From the NCBI GenBank assembly GCA_905221615.1, contig CAJNDT010000001.1, positions 2,097,894 to 2,161,893 on the forward strand: a DNA stretch of 64,000 nucleotides. Direction: 5' to 3'. Below are positions 39,725 to 49,893 of this stretch, one piece after another (within the stretch, counting starts at the first letter, position 1; every line of letters begins with the position of its first letter). Origin of the DNA: Symbiodinium sp. CCMP2592 (Eukaryota; Sar; Dinophyceae; Suessiales; Symbiodiniaceae). A program made the position numbers and the translations under genes. A model generated the notes under the pieces. It had not been told where the DNA came from. It did no database searches and worked only from the letters and a program-made list of their open reading frames with translations.

Positions 39725-40770
39725 GCTCCCCTCCCGCACCCGCACAGCACCGCACTGCAAAAAGTACGGCCGCAGCCCGTTCAGCCTGTTTCCTGCGCTT
39801 TTGCTGCCTTAGGGTTCTTCCTACTGCTTTCTGTGCTTGCTCAGGTCCATCTTCATGCTGATCCAGGCACGTTCTTGCAGCGCCTCTGCTCAGCACAGTT
39901 TTTCTGGATGCTCGCTATGCTCCCGCTTTCCTGGTTTGTCAGGATTTGCCTCGGCATCCAGTGCCCCGCTTTTCTGCTCTTGCACGCCGCTTCTGTTAGC
40001 CCGCACTTCTTTGGTTGCCTTTTCTTTGGTGGCCTGCATGCAGGTTGCATCAGCCGGCTTCTTGCTCAAGGCAGGTCCTGCTCGTATCTTGCTCGGGGCC
40101 TCTTTGTCCTTTGGTCTGCCTCAGCCCCGCTTGCACCTATGCGCCAGCGATGGAAACGAAAATTCGGCTCCCTCGAGGACCCTGCACCTTGCACTGCATC
40201 ACCGCCTTCAGTGATTCAAACCCAGCCAAGCATTGCAATAACCCCGCACGCCTCGGGGTCTGACGATGAACCGTCGCACCTGCCTGTGTTGTTAGGTTTG
40301 TTTGAGGTTGGTGAATCAGCCTAGAGGACGAATTTAGCTCGCCAGGCACACCTGCGTCGCAATCAGCTCTGCCGTTTCGCCTCGTTAGGACCTTAAGCCC
40401 TTTGCCCGAACCTACTTTGCCGGATACCCCTGCCTCGCCCCAGGTCCTGCCGCTCACCAGCAAAGCCCCACAGCGGCCTGCAATCGCCATACGGGTGGAC
40501 TTTACAGGTGACCTGCCTAGACTGCCGCACAGCATCACCCAAGGCCTTTCGCGCCCGCCCCGTCGCGTGGTCAAGTACCCGCCATGGGTTGCCCTAGTCC
40601 TAATAAGCCTTTCCCTAAGTCAGGTTCTGCACCGCCTCTTCCCCGTGAGGGCCGCCCCCCGCCGCCGGCCCGAGCCATGCCACGCAGCCTATGGCTCCAT
40701 CGCAACTGCGCCTTCGCCTCCCCCTGCCGCCCAACCGCCTATCCCGGTCCCTCGCGTTCAGGGGGTACCA
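39725..40770. other. Internal region of the YR element without a firm gene
   Basis: Pyrimidine-rich. The recombinase frame is open from 40402 but has no ATG until 40771. The frame at 39833-40324 encodes RQRWKRKFGSLEDPAPC and GSDDEPSHLPVLLGLFEVGE at its end, which could be coding, with no known match. Confidence 0.35.
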
Positions 40771-42506
40771 ATGTCTTTCAGCCGCCGTCAGCACGACATG
40801 CGCCGCCAGGCCTGCCACACTGCCTGGACGCAAATTCTGGGGATCCTGGCCGGGGCTTCCTCTCTTTGGCAATCCTTGCAGCAAAGCTCCCAGGCCCAAC
40901 AGCACATGCTTGCAGTGCTCAGGCCTTTCTCCCCAGGTACCTTGGAACGTTACTTCCGGGTTACCTTTAATTTTTTCGCCTTCCTGCATAGTTCCTGCAT
41001 CCTGCCAGCTGCTCTGGCACTTCACGTCATCTTGGACTTCATCTCTGCGGCCCGCGCCTCAGCAAAGCAAGATCGCGAAATCCATCAGATGACCGTGCCT
41101 TCCTGCATTAAAGCCCTTCGATGGCTCGCCAAGCATGCCCAATGGCAGGCTCTCGGCACCGCCCTTTGCAGCCCAGTCATCACCGCCTACACTTTCTCCA
41201 GCTCAGCCAGGGATCGGAAAGAGGCATTACCGATACCTCTGTCGCTGGTCGTCAGTTGGGAGCGTCGCGTCTGCGACAGCCAGGCACCGCTTACTACGCG
41301 CCTCATCCTGGGGGCAGCGCTCCTCGCACTACACTGCAGCTTGCGCTTTGCTGACTTGCAACGCATAGACCTCTCCAGCTTATCGCTCACATGCCAGGCC
41401 CTGCACGGCACCTGCTACGCCACAAAGACTACCTCACAAGGTCAGCCTTGGGCCTGCCGCCTAGGGGGACTCTCTGGGCGTGATGTCGGCACTGCCTGGG
41501 TGCTGCATTGGCTCGACGCCATCCTTCAGGCCACGCATCGCTTTTATGACTCCTTTGCGCAAATCGACTTCCTTTGGTTCCATACTGCACCCAGTCGCCT
41601 ATGCCTTGCCCAGCTGGCGCCAGCCAGCTACTGCACAGCCCTGCTCTCTCTTCGGTGGGCCTGCACTTGCAACTGGCCTTCTGGTGCTGGGCTGCTCCCG
41701 TCGGAGGCCAGGTCCCTCACCTTGCATAGCCTCAAATCCACACTTTTAGCGGCTGCGGCACAACGCCGTGCCCCCAAAGACTCCCGCCTCGCACAAGGCC
41801 ACCGCCGTGACAGCGCTGCGCTCTACTCCCGCAACGACACTTTTTCCAGCCTTGACGTGCAGGAAGACCTCGCCACTGCAGTCAGCACCGGCTGGCGCCC
41901 GCAACGCAGCATTGCCCGTGGCGGCCAAGCTCCCGTTCCTGAACCTCCTTTCAGCATCGCTCCGGGCCTGTGCTTCATTCGGTCCGGCCCGAGGACATCC
42001 TTAACGGCCCCTGGTCTCGCTTCGCCACTCGGCATGAACACCTGCACGCAATGCAAGCGCCTTCTTCACCTGCCCCAGCAAATACTTCCAGCCCAGACGC
42101 CTTGCAACAGCATCTTGACTCTTTGCTGGACGATCCAATTGAGCATTTTTCAGGGGATGATCCTATCTCCGGTTTCTCGGACGACGAAGAAGCCATGCTG
42201 GTGGAACGCGCTGCCCGCAATGCCCCGCCCAGCCCCGACTCCGCCAGCGCATCAGAGATGGACTCAGACGACGCCGCTGCAATCCCGCCTCCTTTGCCTC
42301 TCTGCACAGACAATGCTCTGTTCGCGTGCAATGGCCCGTGGGCTTGCTGGCACAGCCTCCTCAACAATGACACCGGAGACGGCACACTGCGGCCGGCCTG
42401 CGGCACCCGTTTGGGTTTGGGGTCTCTTACCAGTGCAGCCCCTCAGGGCCCTTTCTGCAGACGCAAAGCATGCGTCGCCCTGCGACTCGCAGCCTCGCAC
42501 ACCTGA
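40771..42506 (+). CDS. Tyrosine recombinase of the YR retrotransposon, one frame change
   Basis: Start at the first ATG in the open frame (MSFSRRQHDMRR). The catalytic tyrosine-recombinase set is visible: Arg in SLRFADLQRI (~192), His-x-x-Lys in LHSLKST (~319-322), His in QGHRRDS (~344) and the nucleophile Tyr in ALYSRND (~352). This is the R, H-x-x-K/R, H, Y pattern of retroelement YRs, which join circular element DNA to the target. Around 41950-41985 meaningful reading moves -1, into VRPEDILNGPWSRFATRHEH and an acidic tail (DDPISGFSDDEEAM) ending at 42506. If the shift is not programmed or spliced, the protein stays in the first frame. The catalytic core precedes the shift and is intact. 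Confidence 0.85.
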
Positions 42507-42780
42507 CCTCTGCCGCCTGCTGCCAAAAGCGCCTGCGCTTTCGCTCTTTGCCCCGACCCTACTCCCCGGCTCTCCCCTTTTTTCCGGGCTGCCGTTTCCT
42601 TTTGCCCCCCTGTCAGGTACTGGCTGCTCGTCGACATCGTGCTGTTCCAGGCCTACGCGGCTCGCTGCCTGCCTTGCCTCTTTCTCTGCACTTCGGCTTA
42701 GCTCGCAGCTATGTTCTCTGCACTTTCTAGTCTTTTGGCTCGAATCTACTTCACTCATCTTCAGCACATCCCGCTCCTCG

Positions 42781-44070
42781 ATGGCAGCGGATCTCTCTTT
42801 CGACGATGCACCGCATGTGCCGGCAAGCGCTCTTGCCCAACTGCTTCAATCATGCCAAGTTCCGGACTCGCTGTCCACAGCCCTGCACAGCACCGGCATT
42901 GAATCCGTGTCGGACTTCGCATATGCCTTCTCAGAAACAGCCGATCTGGATCATTTCTGCGGCGACGACTTTGCGCATATCTGGCTGGAGCTAGATGCAC
43001 CTGTTCCCCGCATCTCCCCTGCCATGGCTCGCCTCCGCAAGGCTCTGCAGCAGGCTAAAGCCGCTTCAGCACCAACGCCGCCCCAATCGCAACCAGCACA
43101 GCAAGCCTTTGCACCCGTCGCTCCTAGCCCCGCAAATTCCTGGGCAGAACACGCCCCGCCCCGCCTTGATCAATCTGCCGTGCAACGCCTGGTGCAAGCC
43201 TTTAAGGACGCCTTTCCCGGCGAACACCTCGACAGCGACGCTATGCCAAGCATTCGTCTGCTCAGCCTGGTCCATCGGTGGTTTCAACCGGGACACACTA
43301 TCACCTGGATCCCATGGCAGCTCCGCTTGTCTGCAAAGCAGTATGACGAAATCATACAGAGCAAGGCCACCAAGCAAATCCGCACCGAAGCGCATCTCAT
43401 CAGCACCGCATTTTTCGACGACACGCCCGAAATGGCTGTCGATCACCTTCGCCTCAGCTCCGCCTGGTTGCAACGCGTGCAAACGGTATTTCGCAACGCC
43501 ATCGCAATATGCAACGGAGCGCACCTGCAGCGCTTGAAGGCGTTTGACAAAAAGGTTCTCGACCTCGCAACGCAAACCGTTGCTCCAGACTTGCATTTAC
43601 GCACCGTTACCACGCAAGAGCTTCTCGTAGCCGATCGAAAGATCTGGCAAGAGATTGCCGCACTGCACAGCTCCGGGTGGTCCCTGGATGACGCCTTGCA
43701 TGAAATCACTAGTGTCCGCTCGGACATTAGTTCCCTACTGCAACTTCGTGCCAAGCCCATGCCACCCGCACCGCCCCTCCGCCCCACCAGGGAAGACCGC
43801 ATCCGCGGTAAAGGCGGCAAAGCAAACGGCAAAGGTGTGCGACAGCCCGGCAAGCAGCCTCGCACTCCCAACTCAGGCAACCAGCAAACAGCACCGCTCG
43901 CCACCAAACTTGGCGACAAGACTCTTTGCATCCGCTTCAACAAGGGCAATTGCACGAACAAGAACTGCAAGTTTGAACACGAGTGTGCGTTTAAACTGCC
44001 CTCCGGCCAGCCTTGCGGCAAAAATCATGCAGCGTGCAACCACAAAGTGGAAAAGCCCAGCCCGTCTTGA
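42781..44070 (+). CDS. Second Gag-like protein with C-terminal CCCH zinc finger
   Basis: ATG at 42781 (MAADLSFDDAPHVPA), in the same frame as the recombinase core but separated from it by ~800 bp of non-protein-like reading. It encodes 429 residues. The N-terminus is helical and acidic (IESVSDFAYAFSETADLDHF). The middle part is Gln/Ala/Pro-rich then helical (QRLVQAFKDAFPGEHL, LRLSAKQYDEIIQSKAT). A Lys/Gly-rich linker (RIRGKGGKANGKGVRQ) precedes a CCCH finger, CIRFNKGNCTNKNCKFEH, spaced C-x7-C-x4-C-x3-H, and another Cys/His cluster (CGKNHAACNH). This fits an RNA-packaging Gag. The RT frame begins 33 bp downstream. Confidence 0.65.
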   Translation: MAADLSFDDAPHVPASALAQLLQSCQVPDSLSTALHSTGIESVSDFAYAFSETADLDHFCGDDFAHIWLELDAPVPRISPAMARLRKALQQAKAASAPTPPQSQPAQQAFAPVAPSPANSWAEHAPPRLDQSAVQRLVQAFKDAFPGEHLDSDAMPSIRLLSLVHRWFQPGHTITWIPWQLRLSAKQYDEIIQSKATKQIRTEAHLISTAFFDDTPEMAVDHLRLSSAWLQRVQTVFRNAIAICNGAHLQRLKAFDKKVLDLATQTVAPDLHLRTVTTQELLVADRKIWQEIAALHSSGWSLDDALHEITSVRSDISSLLQLRAKPMPPAPPLRPTREDRIRGKGGKANGKGVRQPGKQPRTPNSGNQQTAPLATKLGDKTLCIRFNKGNCTNKNCKFEHECAFKLPSGQPCGKNHAACNHKVEKPSPS

Positions 44071-44103
44071 GACCCGCAGGAGATCGCATCCGGGAGCAAT
44101 CTC

Positions 44104-47100
44104 TTGCCTGCAGCCCGGAACAAGCGCAGCCCTTCGCCTCTCTCGCTCTCCTGCGCATCCTGCTCAGCCTCCCCCTGCACCTCACCTAGTTCTAGGTCCC
44201 GCAGCCCCCCTAAGGCCCAGGTTGCTAAGCCGCCCTGCCCTGCCTCGCCTGCCTTAGCTCACAAACCTGCCCAGCCTTCCCCACAGCATAGCAACCCGTC
44301 CGCCAGTGATGCCTCAGAGTCTGCTGACAGCGACTCCGGCGGCCTTGCTCCAACCTCGGCTGCCTCCACTTGCACTCCCCCAGCCCGCTATCTCCTTTTT
44401 TGGCCGCCGGACCTTTTCCAGGATGCCAAGCAAATCAATCAGTCCCTGCACAGATTCGCTTCTCCACCCGCATTGCAAACCTCAGAAGGTCATTGGCATC
44501 CTGACGTCCTAGCTTCCATGCAGGGAGCGGCTTGGTCTGGAACCCTCGCAGTGCTATGCATTCTTGGCGACACCAGTTCCTACTCAGCATCTTTCCATCG
44601 CAGTCTCTGTGCCCTGCATCGCGCCGCAAACCTTCAAGGTGCACATGTCATCTTTGCATTCCCTCAGCCTTCTACGGAAGATATTTTTGACATGTACCTC
44701 CAACTTGCCCAAGAACTCGCAGCTACGTGCACATGGACGCGCTCGCCTCATCGCAGGCTCCTAGGGGTTAGCTGTTCCCTGCACAGCAAACTGCACTCAG
44801 ACGGCATCCCGGACCTGCATTCCTTGGCTTCCCTCTGCGCCACAGATGTGACGTCACAGCCGCCTTCTGCTCCACTGCCTCTGCACGCACTGCACAGCCT
44901 AGGAGCATCCACTTTCCACTGCAAACGCTCCCCTGTTTGCGATGGTGCGGGAAATGTCATCTCCGCTGACCACATGCATTGCACCAATAAGCCCAGCACC
45001 CCTCTAGCTACGGTTGCGCAATCCCTGCTGGAGTATCTGCGTCAAGAACAACTCCTTAAGCCCATCCTTGCTCACCTGCACGCGGGTCTGCCAGAACCGC
45101 CCCTCTCGGAACAACATGGTTCCGTGCTCGCAGAAATCATTAGACTTCACCTTGCTCGGCACATGCCTGCAGCCGAAGCTCTGCGTATTGAACCAGGCCA
45201 GCCTTTTCGCCTCGAGATCCTTGAAATGCTCGCGCGCGCCATTGACGATCCTGACACAGGCCTCGTGTCAATTCTCAAAGAAGGGGTTCCCACTGGCGCT
45301 TTCTCACCGCTCCCGCCCAGCGGCCTCTGGCCTTCAGCTCCGCAAAACATTGATACGTCGTCCGATCTTGACCCGCGCCGCCTTGAGCATTGCGCGGGAA
45401 ATTGGACCGCCGCTGAACGCGACCCCACTTTGCTTCAGCAGCTGGTTGACCAAGAAATTTCTGCTGGACACGTTGCGCCTTTCCACGGCTCCGCAGAAGA
45501 CGCTGCAAAGCACTGGCCGCTCGGCACCGCTATCGGCAAACTTAATATAGTTCATGCAGACGGCAAAGATCCCCGCCTAGTACTAGATAGTTCTTTGTGT
45601 GGGTTAAACTCTTCTGTGCACCTACCGGAGCGTGTATCCATGCCAAGCGCCCTAGATGTGCAACGCACTTTCTTCGCCTCCGATCCTTTTGCTCGTCTGC
45701 AAGGCCTCTCTTTAGATTTTAAAGCTGCACATATGGCACAAAAAGTTCGCCCCGCAGAGCAGGGCACTCTGCTTTTTCGCATTGCCGACAAGCTTTATCA
45801 TTACACCGTCTGCCATTTCGGCGCCCGCTTTTCTGCCTACTGGTGGCAACGCACAGGATCCCTTATCCTGCGCATCCTGCATTCACTGCTTTGCAAATAC
45901 CCGCACAAAGCATGGCTATACGTTGACGACATCCTCGCCGCGCTTCTGCGTGATAAGCTCGACCAGCCGGTCGCCCTCATCGTTGCACTGCTTGCCGCGC
46001 TCCACGCACCCATTAGCTGGAAAAAGGCACAGCTCGGTGATCAAATCACTTGGTGCGGCTGGACCTTTTGCTTCCGCACAGAAACCGTCGCCTTGGTCCA
46101 GAGCAAACTGGAAAAACTCCGCCAACAGCTCTGCAAGCTTCGCACTGCCACCAAAATCCTCAAAAAGGATCTGGAAGCGTGCCTCGGACTGCTCAACTGG
46201 GCTACTACTCTCAGCCCGCACATGCGCTCCTTCATGTCATGCCTTTATAAAGACTTGCATAGCAGTGCAGGAACCCTCCACAGCATCGCCCCGCAGGCTT
46301 GGGCGCCTTTCTACGAGTGCCTTGATAGCACCGCCAAGCTTTCTTCCACGCCTCTTGGCTCCTGGCTGCCTCGCAATGCACAGCTTCTTGAGGTTGGATC
46401 TATTAAAATACATTCTAAGTCTGACGTGCCCCGCGTGCCGCCTTCCCACAAGCACCAGTGGGTCCGCCTGGCCGATCCTAATCGCACAGAAATTCACCTC
46501 AAACAAGACAGCAAATTTTGCCTCGCCTGGCTAGAGCTTTGTTTTAAGCACGAGCAACCACGTAGCCTCCGCACTCCTCCCGTCGCGCCCTGCATGAGCG
46601 CCGCGGATGCCTTCGCCGACACCGGCCGCATGGGCATCGGCGGCTGGCTCAGCACTTCATCGCACTTTGTTTGGTACAGCGAGATCTTTACTGCCGACGA
46701 AGTCCGAGCCGAGTGGCCTCAACTGCACGGCTCCATGCAAAGCTACATAGCCTGTTTCGAGGCATTGGCACAGCTTGCACTCGCCCATTGCTCATGGGCT
46801 CTCCTTCGGCATAAACACACGCGTTTTGTGCTTCCCAGCGCCAGCGACAACACCTCCGCTGAGAGTGGCGTAAACCGCCTGTTTACGACAACAGAACCGC
46901 TCAGCACCTTTTTGCGCCTTGCCGCCACCTGGGCGCACCTGCACCGTGTCCAGTTCCAGGTCGAGCACTTGGCCGGCGAAAAGAACACGTGGGCTGACGC
47001 CCTCAGCCGCGGACGCCTGGCCTTCATTAAGCAACGCAGTGCCGAACGCGTTCGCATCAGCCTAGCGCAGCTCGCATCTGCTTCGCACACAGTTTCACTT

Positions 47101-47163
47101 CGAGGGGAGGAGAACACCTTCCCCCCTCGCCTCTGCGAGGCACAGCGCAGCCTACTGCGTTGA
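44104..47163 (+). CDS. Reverse transcriptase-RNase H of the YR retrotransposon
   Basis: 1,019 codons, uninterrupted; it begins with TTG, so the true start is uncertain (the first ATG is well inside, near 44519), and it might be translated by shift from the upstream Gag-like frame. RT motifs: LNIVHADGKDPRLVLDSS, GLSLDFKAAHMAQKV (motif A Asp), FGARFSAYWWQRTGSLIL, and LYVDDILAAL (YVDD catalytic pair). The connection is WKKAQLGDQITWCGW. RNase H: AADAFADTGRMGIGGWL, CFEALAQLAL, SASDNTSAESG and VEHLAGEKNTWADALSR, giving the D-E-D-D set. It copies element RNA into DNA before YR-mediated integration. No protease or DDE integrase is present, as expected for this class. Confidence 0.9.
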   Translation: MPAARNKRSPSPLSLSCASCSASPCTSPSSRSRSPPKAQVAKPPCPASPALAHKPAQPSPQHSNPSASDASESADSDSGGLAPTSAASTCTPPARYLLFWPPDLFQDAKQINQSLHRFASPPALQTSEGHWHPDVLASMQGAAWSGTLAVLCILGDTSSYSASFHRSLCALHRAANLQGAHVIFAFPQPSTEDIFDMYLQLAQELAATCTWTRSPHRRLLGVSCSLHSKLHSDGIPDLHSLASLCATDVTSQPPSAPLPLHALHSLGASTFHCKRSPVCDGAGNVISADHMHCTNKPSTPLATVAQSLLEYLRQEQLLKPILAHLHAGLPEPPLSEQHGSVLAEIIRLHLARHMPAAEALRIEPGQPFRLEILEMLARAIDDPDTGLVSILKEGVPTGAFSPLPPSGLWPSAPQNIDTSSDLDPRRLEHCAGNWTAAERDPTLLQQLVDQEISAGHVAPFHGSAEDAAKHWPLGTAIGKLNIVHADGKDPRLVLDSSLCGLNSSVHLPERVSMPSALDVQRTFFASDPFARLQGLSLDFKAAHMAQKVRPAEQGTLLFRIADKLYHYTVCHFGARFSAYWWQRTGSLILRILHSLLCKYPHKAWLYVDDILAALLRDKLDQPVALIVALLAALHAPISWKKAQLGDQITWCGWTFCFRTETVALVQSKLEKLRQQLCKLRTATKILKKDLEACLGLLNWATTLSPHMRSFMSCLYKDLHSSAGTLHSIAPQAWAPFYECLDSTAKLSSTPLGSWLPRNAQLLEVGSIKIHSKSDVPRVPPSHKHQWVRLADPNRTEIHLKQDSKFCLAWLELCFKHEQPRSLRTPPVAPCMSAADAFADTGRMGIGGWLSTSSHFVWYSEIFTADEVRAEWPQLHGSMQSYIACFEALAQLALAHCSWALLRHKHTRFVLPSASDNTSAESGVNRLFTTTEPLSTFLRLAATWAHLHRVQFQVEHLAGEKNTWADALSRGRLAFIKQRSAERVRISLAQLASASHTVSLRGEENTFPPRLCEAQRSLLR

Positions 47164-47343
47164 TTGGCTAACCGTCGTGAACCGGAAAAAACTCTGCATC
47201 AGAGCTTTGCCACCTGCACGCCTCGTGCTCTGGCACGTTTCCTGCTTTCTCTATGTCCGCCCCGACAGGTCTCCTTCTACATCCTCGTGCGAGGGGGGAT
47301 TTCTGAGCCCGCGAGGCAGAGGATGCTGAAGTCGAACTAAAGA

Positions 47344-47504
47344 GGGGGAAAAGAGCTCGGCAACGCACTGCCCAGCTCCTCCTGTTACTGGGCATCGCAT
47401 TGCCTCGCACCGACTTCAAGCATCCTTCGCGAGTAAAAAGAAGAGAGCGCTTCCTCACTCTGTTCTGCATTGTTCAGCAAACTCACAGTATTCTTACTGA
47501 GAAC
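47344..47504 (+). repeat. Split direct repeat B1
   Basis: 161 bp from GGGGGAAAAGAGCTCGGC to CTTACTGAGAAC. Identical to 47652-47812. Confidence 0.95.
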
Positions 47505-47634
47505 GCTTGTCGTGAGTTTGTTGTTTTGGTCGACAGTGTTTTCGGTAAGTACTTGAGCTTGCATTGCTTCGCCCTGCGCCGCACTGCTAGCTCAAGCTGT
47601 CGACCCGGATCGCTTCCGATTTTAGCTTTTTTCA
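47505..47634 (+). repeat. Split direct repeat A2
   Basis: 130 bp identical to A1. The B1-A2 junction (GAGAAC|GCTTGTCG) equals what the closed circle of the element would have at its joining point. Confidence 0.95.
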
Positions 47635-47651
47635 CCCACCCTCCTCAACCC

Positions 47652-47812
47652 GGGGGAAAAGAGCTCGGCAACGCACTGCCCAGCTCCTCCTGTTACTGGG
47701 CATCGCATTGCCTCGCACCGACTTCAAGCATCCTTCGCGAGTAAAAAGAAGAGAGCGCTTCCTCACTCTGTTCTGCATTGTTCAGCAAACTCACAGTATT
47801 CTTACTGAGAAC
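47652..47812 (+). repeat. Split direct repeat B2
   Basis: 161 bp identical to B1; right end of the YR retrotransposon. A 17-bp spacer (CCCACCCTCCTCAACCC) separates it from A2. Confidence 0.95.
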
Positions 47813-48162
47813 AGTGAGGTTCAGTGCTAACGCGCTGTGTGCAAAAGAAACGGCTCTGTGACGCAATTCTGTCCGACATGCTGTTGCAGAGACAGGGTTT
47901 TCACGGCGCTGGACAGCTTGTGCACAGTCTGCAAGCTCGCTGCTAGCAGTTGTTTGTGTTGGAGTGGAGAGTGTCTGTGCGTATGCTATGTGGTGCATCC
48001 TGGAGCAAGAGCTCTTTATTGCTTCTGATTGCTTTCCGCCGGCAGGAAGGACCAAGAGAGGCGCCACTGCCTCCTCCAGCTGCTGCCGTCGAGGCCGAGC
48101 CAAGTTCAGCAGGGTTTTAGACATAGTCAAACTGTGATGCTGTCCTACAGCCCCACAACCAG

Positions 48163-49781
48163 GTGCAGCGCTTGTCAAAGGAAATTGCGAGCACGAAGCA
48201 ATCATTGAAGCGATTGCGTCGTGCAGTTTCCAACCTGTTCTTGACAGCTCGGCAGATTACAATTGTCTTGGCCGTTTACATGCTGTCGGAGTATGACATC
48301 GGGGTAGCTCGGGCTTATGTTCGTTTCGTCCACTGTCAATCGCGGACCAATGCTGATGCACACACTGAATACACTGATGCCACACTGGATGCCCGCATTG
48401 AAAACTGGTATCTCGAAGCCGCTCTAGACAAACTGGTGAAGCTTCAAGACCCTGGTCCAGTACGTCGGGAAGCTGTTCGGTTTTTGGCACAAAATCAGAC
48501 AGTTTTTTGGGTTTCCAGGCAAAACGAGCGCGGCGTGGCGCCTACATCCGCTGCTACAGCATCGGTGTTTGTGCAAACCTGCCATAAATATGGAGTGCTG
48601 GAGCAGGCTTTGGTTAGATCAATCCACAACAACACGATCTCACACCGACATGGTCGCCACATGCGCAAATGGGCAAAACGATATCGTGAAAGGTTCCATC
48701 TGCGATTTGGTGTATTGAAGAGCGGACCAGTTCCAGGACCAGTTGAGGAGACTCGACGTAAGGCGGTTCGGCGGCATTTTGGTCCGTTTTTGCGTTCCCT
48801 AAACTGGTACCAAAAAAAGTGCCCAAAATGGGAACGTTAGTGGGAACGTAGATACGGGAAGGTCGAAAACCCATCCTCCCAAGGTTCCCCTTTTGAGACC
48901 CCAAGGTTGTGAAGTTTTTGCAGTGGGTTTCGTGGCTTCGAAGCAGAGTTCCGGAAGGCAAACAGGCCGTCTTTATCAATGTGGACGAAACTAGCATATC
49001 TCTGGCGCGGCCAGACCTCAAGGGCAATATCGTGCCCGGAAAGTGCTCCTTGCAGCAGAAGGGAAAGCGTACAAGGGGTGCCTTGACCCACGTGGCCAGC
49101 ATTTGCAATCGATCCGACATCCAGCCGTGTCTTCCGCAAGTGATTTTGAGCAACACACGTGTTGTGAGTCAGAAGCTGGCCAAATCGTTGTTGCCCCTGC
49201 AGCCGGAAACAGTGCGATTGGTACGGGGCAAGACTGGCTGGAGTACAGCTGCTTCCTTCGTAGAGTATTTGAAAATGCTTCGAGACGCACTATCACTGTG
49301 GCCAGAGATTCAACTTATCCTCGTGATGGATTGTGCTCCAGCCCATCTTGCTGACAGCGTGATAGAAGCTGCCAATAATCAAGGTTTTTTTACAGCTGTT
49401 TGCCCCGCCGGCCTGACGCCTCTGCTCCAACCGCTAGATGTATATTGTTTCCAGGGGTACAAGCACTATTTGGCAGAGAAAACCAGAGACGCAGTAGACT
49501 TGTCCATGTCTTCACGGATGCAAATTTTGTTTGGAGCCTGCACGACTTACTTGAGTCGTCGGAGTTGGAAGTCTGCTTTTGGCCGGCTTCAATTAACAGA
49601 TGAGCAAACGCCTGTGTCCCGGGGCCTGCAGGATGTATTTCCTGCCGGTTTGCCAACGTTGGACCCGCAGATGCCCACCCATGAAGATCTTGAGGACCTT
49701 TTCCCGTCTCGCCGTACACTGAATCACAGTGAATGGATTCGTGTTCCACTTCGCGCGGGAAGACTGCGACTTCGTGTGTAG
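48163..49781 (+). CDS. DDE_1 (pogo/Tigger-like) transposase, two exons
   Basis: Exon 1 (to 48762) and exon 2 (48906-49781) join in frame to ~490 residues. The frame is open from 48127 with no ATG, so translation may begin in an undetected 5' exon; the nearest alternative start is GTG 48163. Exon 1 encodes a helical DNA-binding region (AVYMLSEYDIGVARAYVRFV ... SHRHGRHMRKWAKRYRERFH). Exon 2 encodes the DDE core, with FINVDETSISL (first Asp), LVMDCAPAHLAD (second Asp) and GLTPLLQPLDVYCFQGYK (third Asp). These are the pogo/Tigger signatures. The enzyme cuts and pastes the element at TA sites in the nucleus. It is the only one of three copies with no stop, shift or deletion, so it could be the source of activity. 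Confidence 0.88.
48763..48905 (+). other. GC-AG intron of the pogo transposase (143 bp)
   Basis: The exon 1 end CGACGTAAG is followed by GCGGTTCGG, and the intron ends ACCCCAAG before GTTGTGAAG. Removal gives continuous coding (ETRRK then VVKFLQW). Boundaries are GC-AG with AG|G at both junctions. An in-frame TAG lies inside the intron, and its length is not a multiple of three, so it must be removed for full-length protein. It is present in all three copies (A 35256-35398, C 50820-50962, approximately). Confidence 0.75.
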
Positions 49782-49893
49782 GCCCTTGTTGGTTCTGTGC
49801 GTTTTTCATTGCCAGTTTGCCTACTTCCGAATCGTACTGTATGAAAGCCCCGCAGATGGAACCAATCTCTTAAAAGATCTTGTTTCGAAAGCA

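Larger units (their letters stand above)
36353..47812 (+). mobile_element. Tyrosine-recombinase retrotransposon (Ngaro/PAT-like), complete, 11.46 kb
   Basis: Split direct repeats define it: A1 36353-36482, then B1 47344-47504, A2 47505-47634, a 17-bp link, and B2 47652-47812. This A1-internal-B1-A2-B2 order is diagnostic of Ngaro/PAT-type YR retrotransposons, which integrate a circular DNA by tyrosine recombinase and leave no target-site duplication. The internal part encodes Gag-like proteins, a tyrosine recombinase and an RT-RNase H. A1/A2 (130 bp) and B1/B2 (161 bp) are identical by eye, which implies recent insertion. The insertion point is the junction of pogo copies A and B. The 'AC' before A1 and at the end of B2 is the likely crossover dinucleotide. 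Confidence 0.9.
47812..49893 (+). mobile_element. pogo/Tigger-like DNA transposon, copy B (intact-looking)
   Basis: Starts CAGTGAGGTTCAGTGC directly after repeat B2 and ends GAAAGCA directly before the CAGTG of copy C, so copies B and C abut head-to-tail without a TA spacer. It is 2,082 bp long. Its coding region is uninterrupted once one 143-bp intron is removed. Confidence 0.88.
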
